A DNA stretch of 64,000 bases from Actinomycetes bacterium (GTDB lineage: Bacteria; Actinomycetota; Acidimicrobiia; Acidimicrobiales; Ilumatobacteraceae), in the NCBI GenBank assembly GCA_025358125.1, contig JANYKS010000110.1:35924-99923 (forward strand). Reading direction: 5' to 3'. Of the stretch, positions 1 through 11,364 are shown piece after piece. The notes beneath the pieces were generated by a model, which had not been told where the DNA came from, made no database searches, and saw only the letters and a program-made list of their open reading frames with translations. Every line of letters begins with the position of its first letter. Position 1 is the stretch's first letter. The position numbers and the translations under genes were made by a program.

Positions 1-3127
<3,127 letters not shown>

Positions 3128-3131
<4 letters not shown>

Positions 3132-4600
3132 GACCCGGTCGGTTCCAGCGCCGATTCCGCAGCTGTCTGCACCGATATCTGGGCGGCGACGGTGATCGCG
3201 TCGTCGGGGCGGGACCTTCGAACCCGCGCGAACTCGGATGCGGCGTCGATGCCGACACCGAGACACAGCACCATGATCAGCGCCATCCTGGCCAGCGGAC
3301 CGACAAGGTGCCGCTGGATCTCGACAGAGTCGCCGACGTAGGACACGTAGAGGTCGACGAACGTCGAGGCGAGGAGCAGACCGAGCACGATCGACTGGAC
3401 CCGGCGGCGGCGCGACGCGAGCACGAGCCCGACGACCGAGATTGCCGTCCACACGACCAGACCGGTGCGGGTCGTCGGGCCGCCGATCTGTGCGGGAGGC
3501 GGATCGGGCAGCCGTTTCGCGACACCGAACGCGTCGTACCCACTCTGATCGGTCTGCAACAAGACCGGCAGGTCGTCGTCGAGCGCGCCGATCCAGTGCG
3601 GCGCGAACCGGATGTAGGAGATCAGCATCTCGCGCTGGCCGCTGCCGTCCGCCCATGCCCGGAACGGGGCGAGGTCCGGGCTGGTCAGCATGTCCCAGTT
3701 GTTGTCGAAGCTACTGAAACCGGTGCGCTGGCGGAGCGCATCGTCGAGAGGCATGCCCCGATCCTTGAACCACCCGGTCAGCTCAGGATCCGGGAGCACG
3801 CGCAGGCCGATGTTGTTCATCGTCGCGTAACGATTCCTGCCGTTGGCCGACTGGGCGAGGGCCACGCCGATACAGACCACGAGCGTCGCGACGGCCCATC
3901 TCCGCAGCGCCCTTCGCAACGCCGGGTCGGCCGAACGCCACAGGTACGAGGCGATGAACAGTGCCGGCACTCCGACCGCGAGCCACGGCGGAACATTGGA
4001 GTCGCGGACGGTGAGCCACGCGACCGTGCACGCGCCGGCGACGTGGAGTCGCGGTCTGCTCGGCTGTGCCGAGAAACGCCACCACGACAGGACCGAGGCG
4101 ACCGCGAGTGTCATTCCAAACGACTCGCTGAGAATGTGGGTGTTCCAGAGCGCGAACCGCGGCTCGATGCCGATCGTGATCACGAGGAAGGCACACACGA
4201 TCCGCGCTTCGTCGTGACGTAGCAACCGCACGGCGGTAGCTGCCGCGAGTAGGTAGGCGGCGCCGTTGAGGAACGTTTGCACCACGACCGTGACCACGGT
4301 GCTGCGACCGAGGATGAACAGCAGCGCGGGGAACGCGATCGGACGTTCGCCCGCATAGAAGCCGGGCGAGAACGGCGTCTGCTTGGCCGCGTTGATGAAC
4401 GAGAACGAGTCGGGGAAAAAGATCTTGAACTGGCCCGGCCAGGCCGCACCGAGGACCCGGATCATGAACACCGCGAGCCCGAGAGCAGCAGCGACCAGCC
4501 ACGCCTGGGCCCGCCAGGCGGGGTCGGTGAGCCGAGGCGTGACTGCCCGCCGCCGGAAACGGTGGAGAGCGCTGACTGCCCGAGTCGCGATCACACCCAT
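3128..4600 (-). CDS. GT-C-like polytopic membrane protein
   Basis: A 490-aa membrane protein with about nine to ten transmembrane segments. The first outside loop, FFPDSFSFINAAKQTPFSPG followed by ERPIAFP, matches the D-S/Y-x-x-A and P-rich pattern of GT-C fold enzymes. A second outside loop (residues ~250-340) carries several conserved-looking Asp/Trp residues. The start is fixed by a leaderless -10 box seven bases upstream. It is translationally coupled to the 741-aa partner. Together they sit between nusB and pyrR, where other actinobacteria usually have bldD. Family assignment is tentative; no exact function is recognised. Confidence 0.65.
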
Positions 4601-4607
4601 CGAGCAG

Positions 4608-4613
4608 ACGCTA
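4608..4613 (-). promoter_or_regulatory. Leaderless -10 box for the GT-C pair
   Basis: TAGCGT on the minus strand lies seven bases before the ATG at 4600. This gives the two-gene membrane operon its own promoter, separate from efp-nusB. Confidence 0.55.
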
Positions 4614-4627
4614 GCAACCCGGCCGGA

Positions 4628-5053
4628 TCATTGATCGGCGCGGACCTTGGCCGCAATCGCCGCCAGTACGCCGTTGACGAAGCGTCCGGAATCGTCGGTG
4701 GAGAACCGCTTGGCAAGCTCCACCGCCTCGTCGATGACCACCGCGATCGGAACATCCGGCCGGCCGAGCAGTTCGAACGTGGCGATCCGGAGCACATTGC
4801 GATCGATCGTCGGCATCCGCTGGAGAGTCCAACCCTTGGCGTTGGCGGCGATCAGGTCGTCGATCTCACGGCCCCGGGCCTCGACCCCGCCGACAAGCTG
4901 GCGGGTCAGCTCGTCGGGGACGAGCACCTGATTCTCGATGACATCGGTCGGGGCGATCGACTTGGACTCCGCCTCGTACAGCAGGATCAGGGCGCGTTCG
5001 CGCGCGTCGGACCGTTCGTCTTCATCGCCCAGCGGGCGGACACGGCGTGCCAC
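4628..5053 (-). CDS. nusB: Transcription antitermination factor NusB
   Basis: 141 aa, an all-helical NusB that pairs with NusE (S10) to bind boxA RNA during rRNA transcription. Diagnostic segments are RERALILLYEAE near the N-terminus, the central MPTIDRNVLRIATFELL, and DVPIAVVIDEAVELAKRFSTDDSGRFVNGVLAAI near the C-terminus. It starts 4 bases after the efp stop, so it is co-transcribed with efp. Confidence 0.95.
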   Translation of the reverse strand: MARRVRPLGDEDERSDARERALILLYEAESKSIAPTDVIENQVLVPDELTRQLVGGVEARGREIDDLIAANAKGWTLQRMPTIDRNVLRIATFELLGRPDVPIAVVIDEAVELAKRFSTDDSGRFVNGVLAAIAAKVRADQ

Positions 5054-5057
5054 GGGA

Positions 5058-5621
5058 TCAGACCCGCGTCATGTATTCGCCGGTGCGGGTGTCGACCTTG
5101 ATCCGGTCGCCGATGTTCAAGAACAGGGGCACCTGCACGACCTTGCCCGTCTCGAGCGTTGCCGACTTGCGAGCACCGCTGACGCGATCACCCTGCAGGC
5201 CCGGCTCGGTCTCGGCGACCGTCAGCTCGACCGAAGCCGCGATCTCGACGCCGACGATGTCGCCCTGATAGGTGGAGATCAGCGCCATCATCGACTCCAC
5301 CATGTAGTCGGCGGCATCGCCGAGCGCGACCGGGGGCACGGTCATCTGGTCGTAGCTGACGGTGTCCATGAAGACGTAGTCGTCGCCATCACGGTAGAGG
5401 AACTGCATGTCGTTTCGCTCGAGGATCGCCTGCTCGACGCGAACCCCGGCGTTGAACGTGCGGTCGAAGACGTTGCCGTTCTTGAGGTTGCGCAGCTTGG
5501 TGCGCACGAAGGCACCACCCTTTCCGGGCTTGACGTGCTGGAACTCGACGACCTGGAACAGGCCGTTGTCGAGTTCGAGGGTGATCCCGTTCTTCAGATC
5601 GTTGGTGGTGATGGCAGCCAT
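5058..5621 (-). CDS. efp: Elongation factor P
   Basis: 187 aa, the family's usual length. EF-P binds between the P and E sites and relieves stalling at polyproline. The KOW-like N-terminal domain carries the loop HVKPGKGGAF, whose Lys (residue ~32) reaches the peptidyl-transferase centre. The flanking P-G-K-G resembles the actinobacterial type reported to work unmodified. The C-terminal GDRIKVDTRTGEYMTRV is typical. The ATG at 5621 starts the conserved MAAITTNDLKNG; its first 28 bases overlap the end of pepQ. Confidence 0.96.
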   Translation of the reverse strand: MAAITTNDLKNGITLELDNGLFQVVEFQHVKPGKGGAFVRTKLRNLKNGNVFDRTFNAGVRVEQAILERNDMQFLYRDGDDYVFMDTVSYDQMTVPPVALGDAADYMVESMMALISTYQGDIVGVEIAASVELTVAETEPGLQGDRVSGARKSATLETGKVVQVPLFLNIGDRIKVDTRTGEYMTRV

Positions 5622-6766
5622 GTTGAATCCTTGGGCGTCTTGGTGAGCGGCTGGCATCCGTTGGTGGTGACGACCACCATGTCTTCGATACGAACGCCGC
5701 CGAAGTCCCTACGATAGACGCCAGGCTCAACAGTCACTACGTCCGCGACCTGAAGTGTGTCGTCGTAACTGTGTGTCAGCCATGGTGATTCGTGGATCGC
5801 CAACCCGACGCCGTGCCCGGTTCCGTGGGTGAACCATTCTCCCCACCCGGCGGCTGCGATGTGATCGCGGCAGATGCCATCGAGGGCGCGCCCGCGTGCA
5901 TTCGCCATGACGGCGGCGACGCCGGCGGCCTGCGCCTCGAGCACCACCCGATACACCTCGGCCTGGAGCGGGGTCGGATCGCCGATTGTGTAGGTGCGGG
6001 TCATGTCGCTGTGGTATCCGTCGAACAGGGCCCCGAAGTCGACGACGACCGTCATCCCCTCGACGATACGGGTCGAGTCTGGATGATGGTGCGGCAACGA
6101 GGCGTTGGCGCCGGCCGCGACGATCGTTTCGAAGCTCGGCCCATCTGCGCCGAGTTGGCGCATCGACGACTCGAGTGCGTCGCGGAACTCCGACTCCGCC
6201 GGCTCGGCGCCGAGCAGAGCCAGAGTGGCAGCGAGCGCTTCGTCGGCGATCGCCGCCGCACGGGCCATCCGGTCGATCTCACCCTGGTCCTTGGTCCGGC
6301 GGTGGTTCTCGATCACGTCCGAGGTCGGGATCCACGAGCCGCGGACGGCCGCCGAGAGCGCGGCGTGACCGGCAAAGCTGATGTGTGCTCCCTCGAAACC
6401 GAGCACGCCACAGCGATGGGTCACCGTTGCGAGGTGGTCCGTCATCGCCGAGCGGGTCGACCCGACGAGGATCCTCCCGTCGACGCCGGCGTGGTCCATC
6501 TGCTCGCGGGCCTGATCGCCGTACCGGCCGTCGGTGATCAGCACGAGATCATCACCGGCCAGCACGACCCAGCCGTTCGAGCCGGTGAAGCCCGTCAACC
6601 AGCGGATGTTCGTCAGGCTCGTAACGAGCAGGCCTTCCACCGGACCCTCTGTCAGAACCCCTACCGGCCCGTCGGTCAAGTCGGCGCGAACCCGCTCCAG
6701 CCGGCCGGCGTGGTCGAGCGCGGCGAGGGTGCCGGGCCCGGGACTGGCGCCAGACATCGACATCAT
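5594..6766 (-). CDS. pepQ: M24-family Xaa-Pro peptidase (PepQ/PepP-like)
   Basis: 390 aa. A cytosolic dinuclear-metal aminopeptidase that cleaves Xaa-Pro bonds. The C-terminal pita-bread domain shows all five metal ligands: Asp in VVDFGALFDGYHSDMTRT (two Asp), His in FTHGTGHGVGLAIHE, Glu in VVTVEPGVY and Glu in GGVRIEDMVVV. The N-terminal creatinase-like domain (RWLTGFTGSNGW) is present. The ATG overlaps the aroQ stop (ATGATG); a start 9 bases later is also possible. It lies in the aroQ-pepQ-efp-nusB cluster common to actinobacteria. Confidence 0.93.
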   Translation of the reverse strand: MMSMSGASPGPGTLAALDHAGRLERVRADLTDGPVGVLTEGPVEGLLVTSLTNIRWLTGFTGSNGWVVLAGDDLVLITDGRYGDQAREQMDHAGVDGRILVGSTRSAMTDHLATVTHRCGVLGFEGAHISFAGHAALSAAVRGSWIPTSDVIENHRRTKDQGEIDRMARAAAIADEALAATLALLGAEPAESEFRDALESSMRQLGADGPSFETIVAAGANASLPHHHPDSTRIVEGMTVVVDFGALFDGYHSDMTRTYTIGDPTPLQAEVYRVVLEAQAAGVAAVMANARGRALDGICRDHIAAAGWGEWFTHGTGHGVGLAIHESPWLTHSYDDTLQVADVVTVEPGVYRRDFGGVRIEDMVVVTTNGCQPLTKTPKDSTWLPSPPTI

Positions 6767-7212
6767 GATGCCTGCAATTTGCGACCGATGGCCTCCACCG
6801 CGAGTTCGTATCCGTGGATCCCGAGTCCGACGATCGTGCCAGTGGCAACCGGCGACACGACGCTCGTGTGGCGCCACGCTTCGCGAGCGTTGGGGTTGGA
6901 GATGTGGACCTCGATGATCGGCCCCGAAAACGCCGACAGCGCGTCGTGCAGGCTCCAGGCGTAATGGGTGAACGCGCCGGGATTGATGATGATCGCGGCG
7001 GCTCGCGTTCGTGCGGCATGGATCGCCTCGACGAGTTCGCCCTCGTGATTGGTCTGGAACGCGGCGATGGTGAGACCGAGCGGGGCAGCGGCGCGCGTTG
7101 CGGTGGCGACGTAGTCGTCGAGCGTCGCGGTGCCGTAGATATGAGGCTCGCGCTGTCCCAACAGATTGAGGTTTGCTCCGTGGAGTAGGGAGACGATGAC
7201 GGCATCGGGCAT
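6763..7212 (-). CDS. aroQ: Type II 3-dehydroquinate dehydratase
   Basis: 149 aa, the normal size for the dodecameric type II enzyme of the shikimate pathway. The active-site signature LLHGANLNLLGQREPHIYG contains the catalytic Arg/Tyr loop. FQTNHEGELVE, INPGAFTHYAWSLHDAL and the catalytic His in IEVHISNPNARE are all present. It is the first gene of the aroQ-pepQ-efp-nusB run and begins 3 bases after the HAD-PlsC stop. Confidence 0.96.
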   Translation of the reverse strand: MPDAVIVSLLHGANLNLLGQREPHIYGTATLDDYVATATRAAAPLGLTIAAFQTNHEGELVEAIHAARTRAAAIIINPGAFTHYAWSLHDALSAFSGPIIEVHISNPNAREAWRHTSVVSPVATGTIVGLGIHGYELAVEAIGRKLQAS

Positions 7213-7215
7213 GGC

Positions 7216-8679
7216 TCAGTCCGTTCCCGGCCGGCGTTGATACTCCGCTCGCGGATCTCCGGTGTAGCCGGGCGGCAATGTTGCCAGCAGTTCTTCGTCG
7301 GTCGGGACGCGCTTTACCCTGGCCTCCGGCGCCAGCAGCGCGCTGATCGCTTTCATCAGCTTCTTCGTGTCCGCGTCGGCGCTGCGGTACTTCAGCTCCA
7401 CAGGCGGCCCGACGTTGATCGTGACGTGCGGCGGATCCGTCAGGTTGAGCACGTTCGGCAGGCGCGAGTTGCGCGGCCACACCTTCTCGGTGCCCCACAG
7501 ACCGACAGGGATCACCGGTGCCTTGGTCATCGCTGCCAGCCGGGCGGCCCCCCACCGCCCCTTCAGGACTGGATCGAAGAAGGCGATTCCGCGTGGGATG
7601 GTGCCCTCCGGCATGATCGCAACGATGTCGCCCTGCTCGAGGGCCTCGGCGGCGGCCGTGAGCGGTTCGTCGCTGCCGCTGCCCCGCTCGACTCGGATAC
7701 CGCCCATCGCCTTGGCGAGTTGGCCGACGAGCGGTATGTCGAACACTTCCTTCTTGCCCAGGAACCGCACCGTCCGACCGCTTTTGGCGATGGCCATCGC
7801 CATCGCCAGCGGATCGAAGTAACTGCGGTGGTTCCCACAAAGGATTGCTGGTCCACTCTCGGGGATGTTTTCGACCCCGCTGATGTCGAAACGCGCGTAC
7901 GGGATCAGTTGCGGCCGGGTGAACGCGAGTGCCAGCTTTTGCAGATCGCGCCCGCTCACCGGCAGCCTCGAACCGGTCGACGGCGCGCTGAGGCGGATCA
8001 CGGGCCAGCGCCGAGCCCTCGCCATGACGGCCATCCGCGGGTCGGGGTTGACGACGAAGGGATGCCCGACGGCGGCGAGCAGCGGGGTGTCGTACACGCT
8101 GTCGCTGTACGCGAAACTGTGGGCCAGGTCGACATCGTGACGCTCCGCCCATTCGCGCACCGCGGCCAACTTGCCGGCGCTCCACACGAACGGCCCGGTC
8201 AGGGTGCCGTCGTAGGTGCCATCGGCGTTGACGCCATATCTCGTCGCAACGACATCGTCGAGGCCGAGCAGATCGGCGAACGGCTTGACGAGATCGTACG
8301 GCGTCGTGGTCGCGAGGACGATCGGCCGACCGGACTCGCGGTGCTCGTCGAACAGCGGCGCGGCCAACGGCTGGACCATCGCCACCAATTGGCCGGCAAC
8401 CGTCTCGGCTGCCTGCTGAACGGCTTCACGCGACTTGCCCCGCACCATCGTGACGGCCTGACGGGCGAGCGCCATGCTCGGCAGCGTCTCACCGATCGAG
8501 TTGAACAGGTTGAACAACAGCTTCTCGCCGGGCAGGCTCCGTCCGACCAGGCCGGCAGCCTTCATCGCCGAACTGAAGACTTCCCCGGACGCGCCGGCCA
8601 GCAGCGTGCGATCGAGATCGAAGAACGCGGCCCCGACGTTGGGGAGTGCGGTGGCCTTGGCTGCTCCGGCTGGACTCAT
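7216..8679 (-). CDS. HAD-IB hydrolase fused to 1-acyl-glycerol-3-phosphate acyltransferase (PlsC)
   Basis: 487 aa with two domains. Residues ~15-225 are a SerB-like HAD-IB phosphatase: motif I FFDLDRTLL, motif II at IVLATTTP, motif IV YSDSVYDTPLL. Residues ~260-450 are a PlsC acyltransferase with NHRSYFD (the HX4D catalytic pair) and MPEGTIPRG. Such fusions are known in actinobacteria and are thought to act in phosphatidic-acid metabolism at the inner membrane face. The start is supported by a -10 box six bases upstream. The gene directly follows the terminator of the 6C-like RNA. Confidence 0.9.
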   Translation of the reverse strand: MSPAGAAKATALPNVGAAFFDLDRTLLAGASGEVFSSAMKAAGLVGRSLPGEKLLFNLFNSIGETLPSMALARQAVTMVRGKSREAVQQAAETVAGQLVAMVQPLAAPLFDEHRESGRPIVLATTTPYDLVKPFADLLGLDDVVATRYGVNADGTYDGTLTGPFVWSAGKLAAVREWAERHDVDLAHSFAYSDSVYDTPLLAAVGHPFVVNPDPRMAVMARARRWPVIRLSAPSTGSRLPVSGRDLQKLALAFTRPQLIPYARFDISGVENIPESGPAILCGNHRSYFDPLAMAMAIAKSGRTVRFLGKKEVFDIPLVGQLAKAMGGIRVERGSGSDEPLTAAAEALEQGDIVAIMPEGTIPRGIAFFDPVLKGRWGAARLAAMTKAPVIPVGLWGTEKVWPRNSRLPNVLNLTDPPHVTINVGPPVELKYRSADADTKKLMKAISALLAPEARVKRVPTDEELLATLPPGYTGDPRAEYQRRPGTD

Positions 8680-8685
8680 GTCGTC

Positions 8686-8691
8686 ATCGTA
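8686..8691 (-). promoter_or_regulatory. Leaderless -10 box for the HAD-PlsC gene
   Basis: TACGAT on the minus strand, six bases before ATG 8679. It lies just past the terminator T-rich stretch of the upstream small RNA, so the protein gene has a promoter of its own. Confidence 0.5.
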
Positions 8692-8694
8692 GGC

Positions 8695-8732
8695 GAAAAC
8701 GGGAAAGGTCCCGCTTGGGGGAAGCGGGACCT
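8695..8732 (-). terminator. Rho-independent-like terminator of the 6C-like RNA
   Basis: On the minus strand, an 11-bp perfect stem AGGTCCCGCTT / AAGCGGGACCT (8732-8722 with 8716-8706) closes a five-base C loop and is followed by TTTCCCGTTTT. It gives the small RNA a clear 3' end. Confidence 0.75.
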
Positions 8733-8822
8733 CTCAACCTTGGAACCCAGATGCTTTGGGGAAAGCACCGTGGTGGGTTCTTGTCGAGCAAGTTGTGGGG
8801 GACAACTCGCTTCGATCTACAT
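8697..8822 (-). ncRNA. 6C-like actinobacterial small RNA
   Basis: A ~125-nt RNA with its own promoter and terminator. Hairpin 1 (about 8819-8788) is a 9-bp stem GCGAGTTGT/ACAACTTGC extended by CGA/TCG, with a CCCCC loop. Hairpin 2 (about 8782-8747) has an outer stem AACCCA/TGGGTT and an inner stem TGCTTT/AAAGCA around a CCCC loop. The terminator hairpin also has a C5 loop. Two C-loop hairpins plus a terminator is the architecture of the 6C RNA family. In mycobacteria, as I recall, the relative B11 lies beside a HAD-hydrolase gene, and a HAD gene is adjacent here too. The loops have 5 and 4 C rather than 6, so this would be a divergent member or an analogue. Confidence 0.7.
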
Positions 8823-8856
8823 GTGAAAGTATGCACATGAATCCGTGATCTTGCAA
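8820..8856 (-). promoter_or_regulatory. Promoter and operator-like repeat of the 6C-like RNA
   Basis: Minus strand: -35 TTGCAA (8856-8851), 17-base spacer, -10 CATACT (8833-8828), with a start expected near 8822. An inverted repeat CATGTG (8820-8825) / CACATG (8834-8839) brackets the -10 exactly. This suggests a dimeric regulator site, identity unknown. Confidence 0.6.
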
Positions 8857-8891
8857 GGAGAAGTTGTAGATATCCGTTATCTTTTTTCGAG

Positions 8892-9830
8892 ATGGATCTT
8901 CGCCAACTCTCGGCACTCGTGGCAATCGCCGATCATGGCTCGTTCTCGTCGGCCGCGCGGGCGCTCTACACCGTGCAGTCGAACATTTCCGGCCACATCG
9001 CCCGACTCGAAAAAGAACTCGGCGTGGTACTCGTCGACCGTCAACGCGGCGGCCTGACCGACGACGGCGGGCAGGTCGTCGACCGGGCTCGCCGGATTCT
9101 GCGCGAGATGGACGACATTTCCGCGGATATGGCCAGCCGCGGCGATTCGGTCAGCGGTCATTCCCGCTTCGGCATGATCGGAACGACCGCGCGCTGGCTG
9201 ATGCCGCAACTGCTTCCCGCATTCGCCCTGGATCACCCATTGGTGCACGTCACGGTGTTCGAGGGCAACACCTCCAACCTCATTCCCCGTCTCATCGCCG
9301 GCCATCTCGATGCCGCGGTCGTCCACCTGCCTGTCGACGACCCGGAGCTCGTGATCGAGCCGCTGTTCGCAGAAGACATGATCGTGGTCGTCCACAGCCG
9401 CCATCCGTGGGCCGGCGAAGACGAGTTGTCGCTGCAGAAGGTGGCGAGCGAGCCACTGCTCATTCCGCCCAAGGGCACGGTGATGCGCCGGATTCTCGAC
9501 AAGGCAGCCGCCTCGGCGGGCACCACGCTTCGCCCGCAGGCCGAGATCGACGGTGTCCGCCTGCTCACCTCGCTCGCGATGGAGGGTTACGGAGCCGCGA
9601 TCGTGCCGTCGACCGCCGTGCCCGGCTGGCTCAAGGGAGACTTCACGCGGATCCAGGTGCCAGAACTGCCGCGCCGCGTGGTCGGTTGGGTGCAACGTCG
9701 GCGGCCGCCCCCCGGCGCCCCCACTCGTGCCTTGCTGCGTACGATGCGCGAGATCCTCGAGAGCCGTGGTGCAATGCAGCACGGTGTCCATGTCGGCTCG
9801 GAAGCGTTTCCACTCGGCAGGAGCCTGTAG
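8892..9830 (+). CDS. LysR-family transcriptional regulator
   Basis: 312 aa, standard LTTR length. The winged HTH fills residues 1-60 (MDLRQLSALVAIADHGSFSS, then SNISGHIARLEKELGVVL). The effector domain, residues ~90-300, includes the LysR pattern PLFAEDMIVVV and ISSLA-like LLTSLAMEGYGAAIVPS. It is divergent from the small RNA promoter and lies 47 bases upstream of the carboxyltransferase gene, a plausible target. No good Shine-Dalgarno sits in front of the ATG; an AAGGAG lies about 30 bases upstream. Confidence 0.92.
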   Translation: MDLRQLSALVAIADHGSFSSAARALYTVQSNISGHIARLEKELGVVLVDRQRGGLTDDGGQVVDRARRILREMDDISADMASRGDSVSGHSRFGMIGTTARWLMPQLLPAFALDHPLVHVTVFEGNTSNLIPRLIAGHLDAAVVHLPVDDPELVIEPLFAEDMIVVVHSRHPWAGEDELSLQKVASEPLLIPPKGTVMRRILDKAAASAGTTLRPQAEIDGVRLLTSLAMEGYGAAIVPSTAVPGWLKGDFTRIQVPELPRRVVGWVQRRRPPPGAPTRALLRTMREILESRGAMQHGVHVGSEAFPLGRSL

Positions 9831-9864
9831 CGGCGCAACGTGTGCCGACGCGGCTCGACGCGCC

Positions 9865-9870
9865 TACAGT
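9865..9870 (+). promoter_or_regulatory. Leaderless -10 box for the carboxyltransferase gene
   Basis: TACAGT lies seven bases before ATG 9878 and supports that start over longer in-frame readings into lysR. Confidence 0.55.
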
Positions 9871-9877
9871 CACAGCA

Positions 9878-11239
9878 ATGACGTCGTTCGGACTCAGGTC
9901 TCCCCTGCCGATTCGGGCGCATGTTCCTGGTGCCGCGCGGGTCGATGTCCGCGATCTCGGCGGCCGGACGGTCGTGTGGCTGGACATCGACGCAGCCCAA
10001 CGCAAGGGCGCGCTGTCGTCGGACGCCTCGTCGATGATCGAGGCGGCAGCTGTCACTGCTGCGACCAAGGGGTTCCCGCTGATCGCGGTGATGGGCTCGT
10101 CGGGCGCCGACATCTCGGAGGGCTTCAGCGCGTTGCACGGCTGGGGACGGGCCGCAAAGGCGCTCACCGATTGCAGCGGGATCGTGCCGACCATCATGAT
10201 CGTCAACGGTCCGGCCGTCTCGGGCCCTGCGCTGCTGATCGGCATCGCCGATCACGTCGTGATGACCGAGGCCGCCTACGCATTCGTCAGCGGACCGAGC
10301 ATGGTGGCCGAGTTCACGGGCGTCGTGATGGACAACGACGAACTCGGCGGGGCGGCCAGCCACGCTCGGTACACCGGCGCCGCGAGCGTTGTCGCGCCAG
10401 ATCTGGCTGGCGCTGTCGCCGCCGTCGAACAGCTGCTCGCCTACCTCCCGAACAACAACGACGAAGAACCCCCCGTCAGGGCGACCGACGACGACAAGGA
10501 TCGGCTCACCCCAGAAGCCGGCGACGTGATCCCGCCGACATCGACGGGATCCTACGACGTCCGCAATGTCATCAGGGCTCTCGCCGACGACGGCGAATTG
10601 TTCGAGTTGCGGGCGAGGTGGGCGGCGAACGTCGTGACAGCGTTCGCGACCTTCGGCGGGCGCCCGGTCGGCATCGTCGCCAATCAGCCGCTCGCGCTCG
10701 CCGGCACACTGGACATTCCCGCTTCGCAGAAGGCTGCCAGATTCGTTTCGTTCTGCGATGCGTTCAATCTGGCGCTGCTCACTCTCGTGGACACGCCCGG
10801 CTTCTACCCTGGCAAGGATCTCGAATGGCGCGGGATGATCCGCCACGGCGCCCAACTCGTGTTCGCGTACGGCCGGGCAACGGTGCCCAGGATCTGCGTC
10901 GTGCTCCGCAAGAGCTATGGCGGGGCCTACATTGTCATGGACAGCAAGCGGATGGGCAACGACTTGTGCCTCGCCTGGCCATGGGCCGAGCTGGCCGTGA
11001 TGGGCGCCGGCCAGGCGGCCGCTGTCCTGCAACGGCGGGCCACGCCAGAGCAGCGGGCGGCCTTCGAACTGGATTACGCCGAGCGACTGCTGAACCCCTA
11101 CGTCGCGGCCGAGCGTGGCTATATCGACGGCGTGATCGATCCCGCCGACACCCGGCGCGAGATCTGTCGAGCATTCGACATCCTCGTCGACAAGCGCGAA
11201 ATCATCCGGTCCCGCAAGCACGACAACTCGCCGCTCTGA
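9878..11239 (+). CDS. Acyl-CoA carboxylase carboxyltransferase (AccD/PccB-type) subunit
   Basis: 453 aa with two crotonase-fold carboxyltransferase halves. The N-half has the acyl-CoA-site context VMGSSGADISEGF and a degenerate ELGGAASHARYTGAA (compare LGG-x-x-T-H in PccB). The C-half has VDTPGFYPG, RKSYGGAYIVMDSKRMGNDL and WPWAELAVMGAGQAAAV, all hallmark sites. It would transfer carboxyl from biotin to an acyl-CoA. It is about 60-80 residues shorter than typical PccB at the N-terminus. No biotin-carboxylase partner is nearby, so the substrate (acetyl-, propionyl- or other) is open. Confidence 0.85.
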   Translation: MTSFGLRSPLPIRAHVPGAARVDVRDLGGRTVVWLDIDAAQRKGALSSDASSMIEAAAVTAATKGFPLIAVMGSSGADISEGFSALHGWGRAAKALTDCSGIVPTIMIVNGPAVSGPALLIGIADHVVMTEAAYAFVSGPSMVAEFTGVVMDNDELGGAASHARYTGAASVVAPDLAGAVAAVEQLLAYLPNNNDEEPPVRATDDDKDRLTPEAGDVIPPTSTGSYDVRNVIRALADDGELFELRARWAANVVTAFATFGGRPVGIVANQPLALAGTLDIPASQKAARFVSFCDAFNLALLTLVDTPGFYPGKDLEWRGMIRHGAQLVFAYGRATVPRICVVLRKSYGGAYIVMDSKRMGNDLCLAWPWAELAVMGAGQAAAVLQRRATPEQRAAFELDYAERLLNPYVAAERGYIDGVIDPADTRREICRAFDILVDKREIIRSRKHDNSPL

Positions 11240-11364
11240 GCGGCGCCTGGCCGCTTCGTGCGCCGCTGCCCGCTCCGGGCTATGCCGCCCATACCCGCTG
11301 CCCACTAGTCTCGCCCTCGGGGAGAAAGCCCCGCACCCGTATCCGTGTCACCCGAGGGAGCAAC

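Noticed and set aside
9553..11364. N-terminal extension of citrate synthase by ~600 codons
   Set aside because: It is an out-of-frame shadow of the carboxyltransferase gene; the Shine-Dalgarno and conserved N-terminus put the start at 11365.
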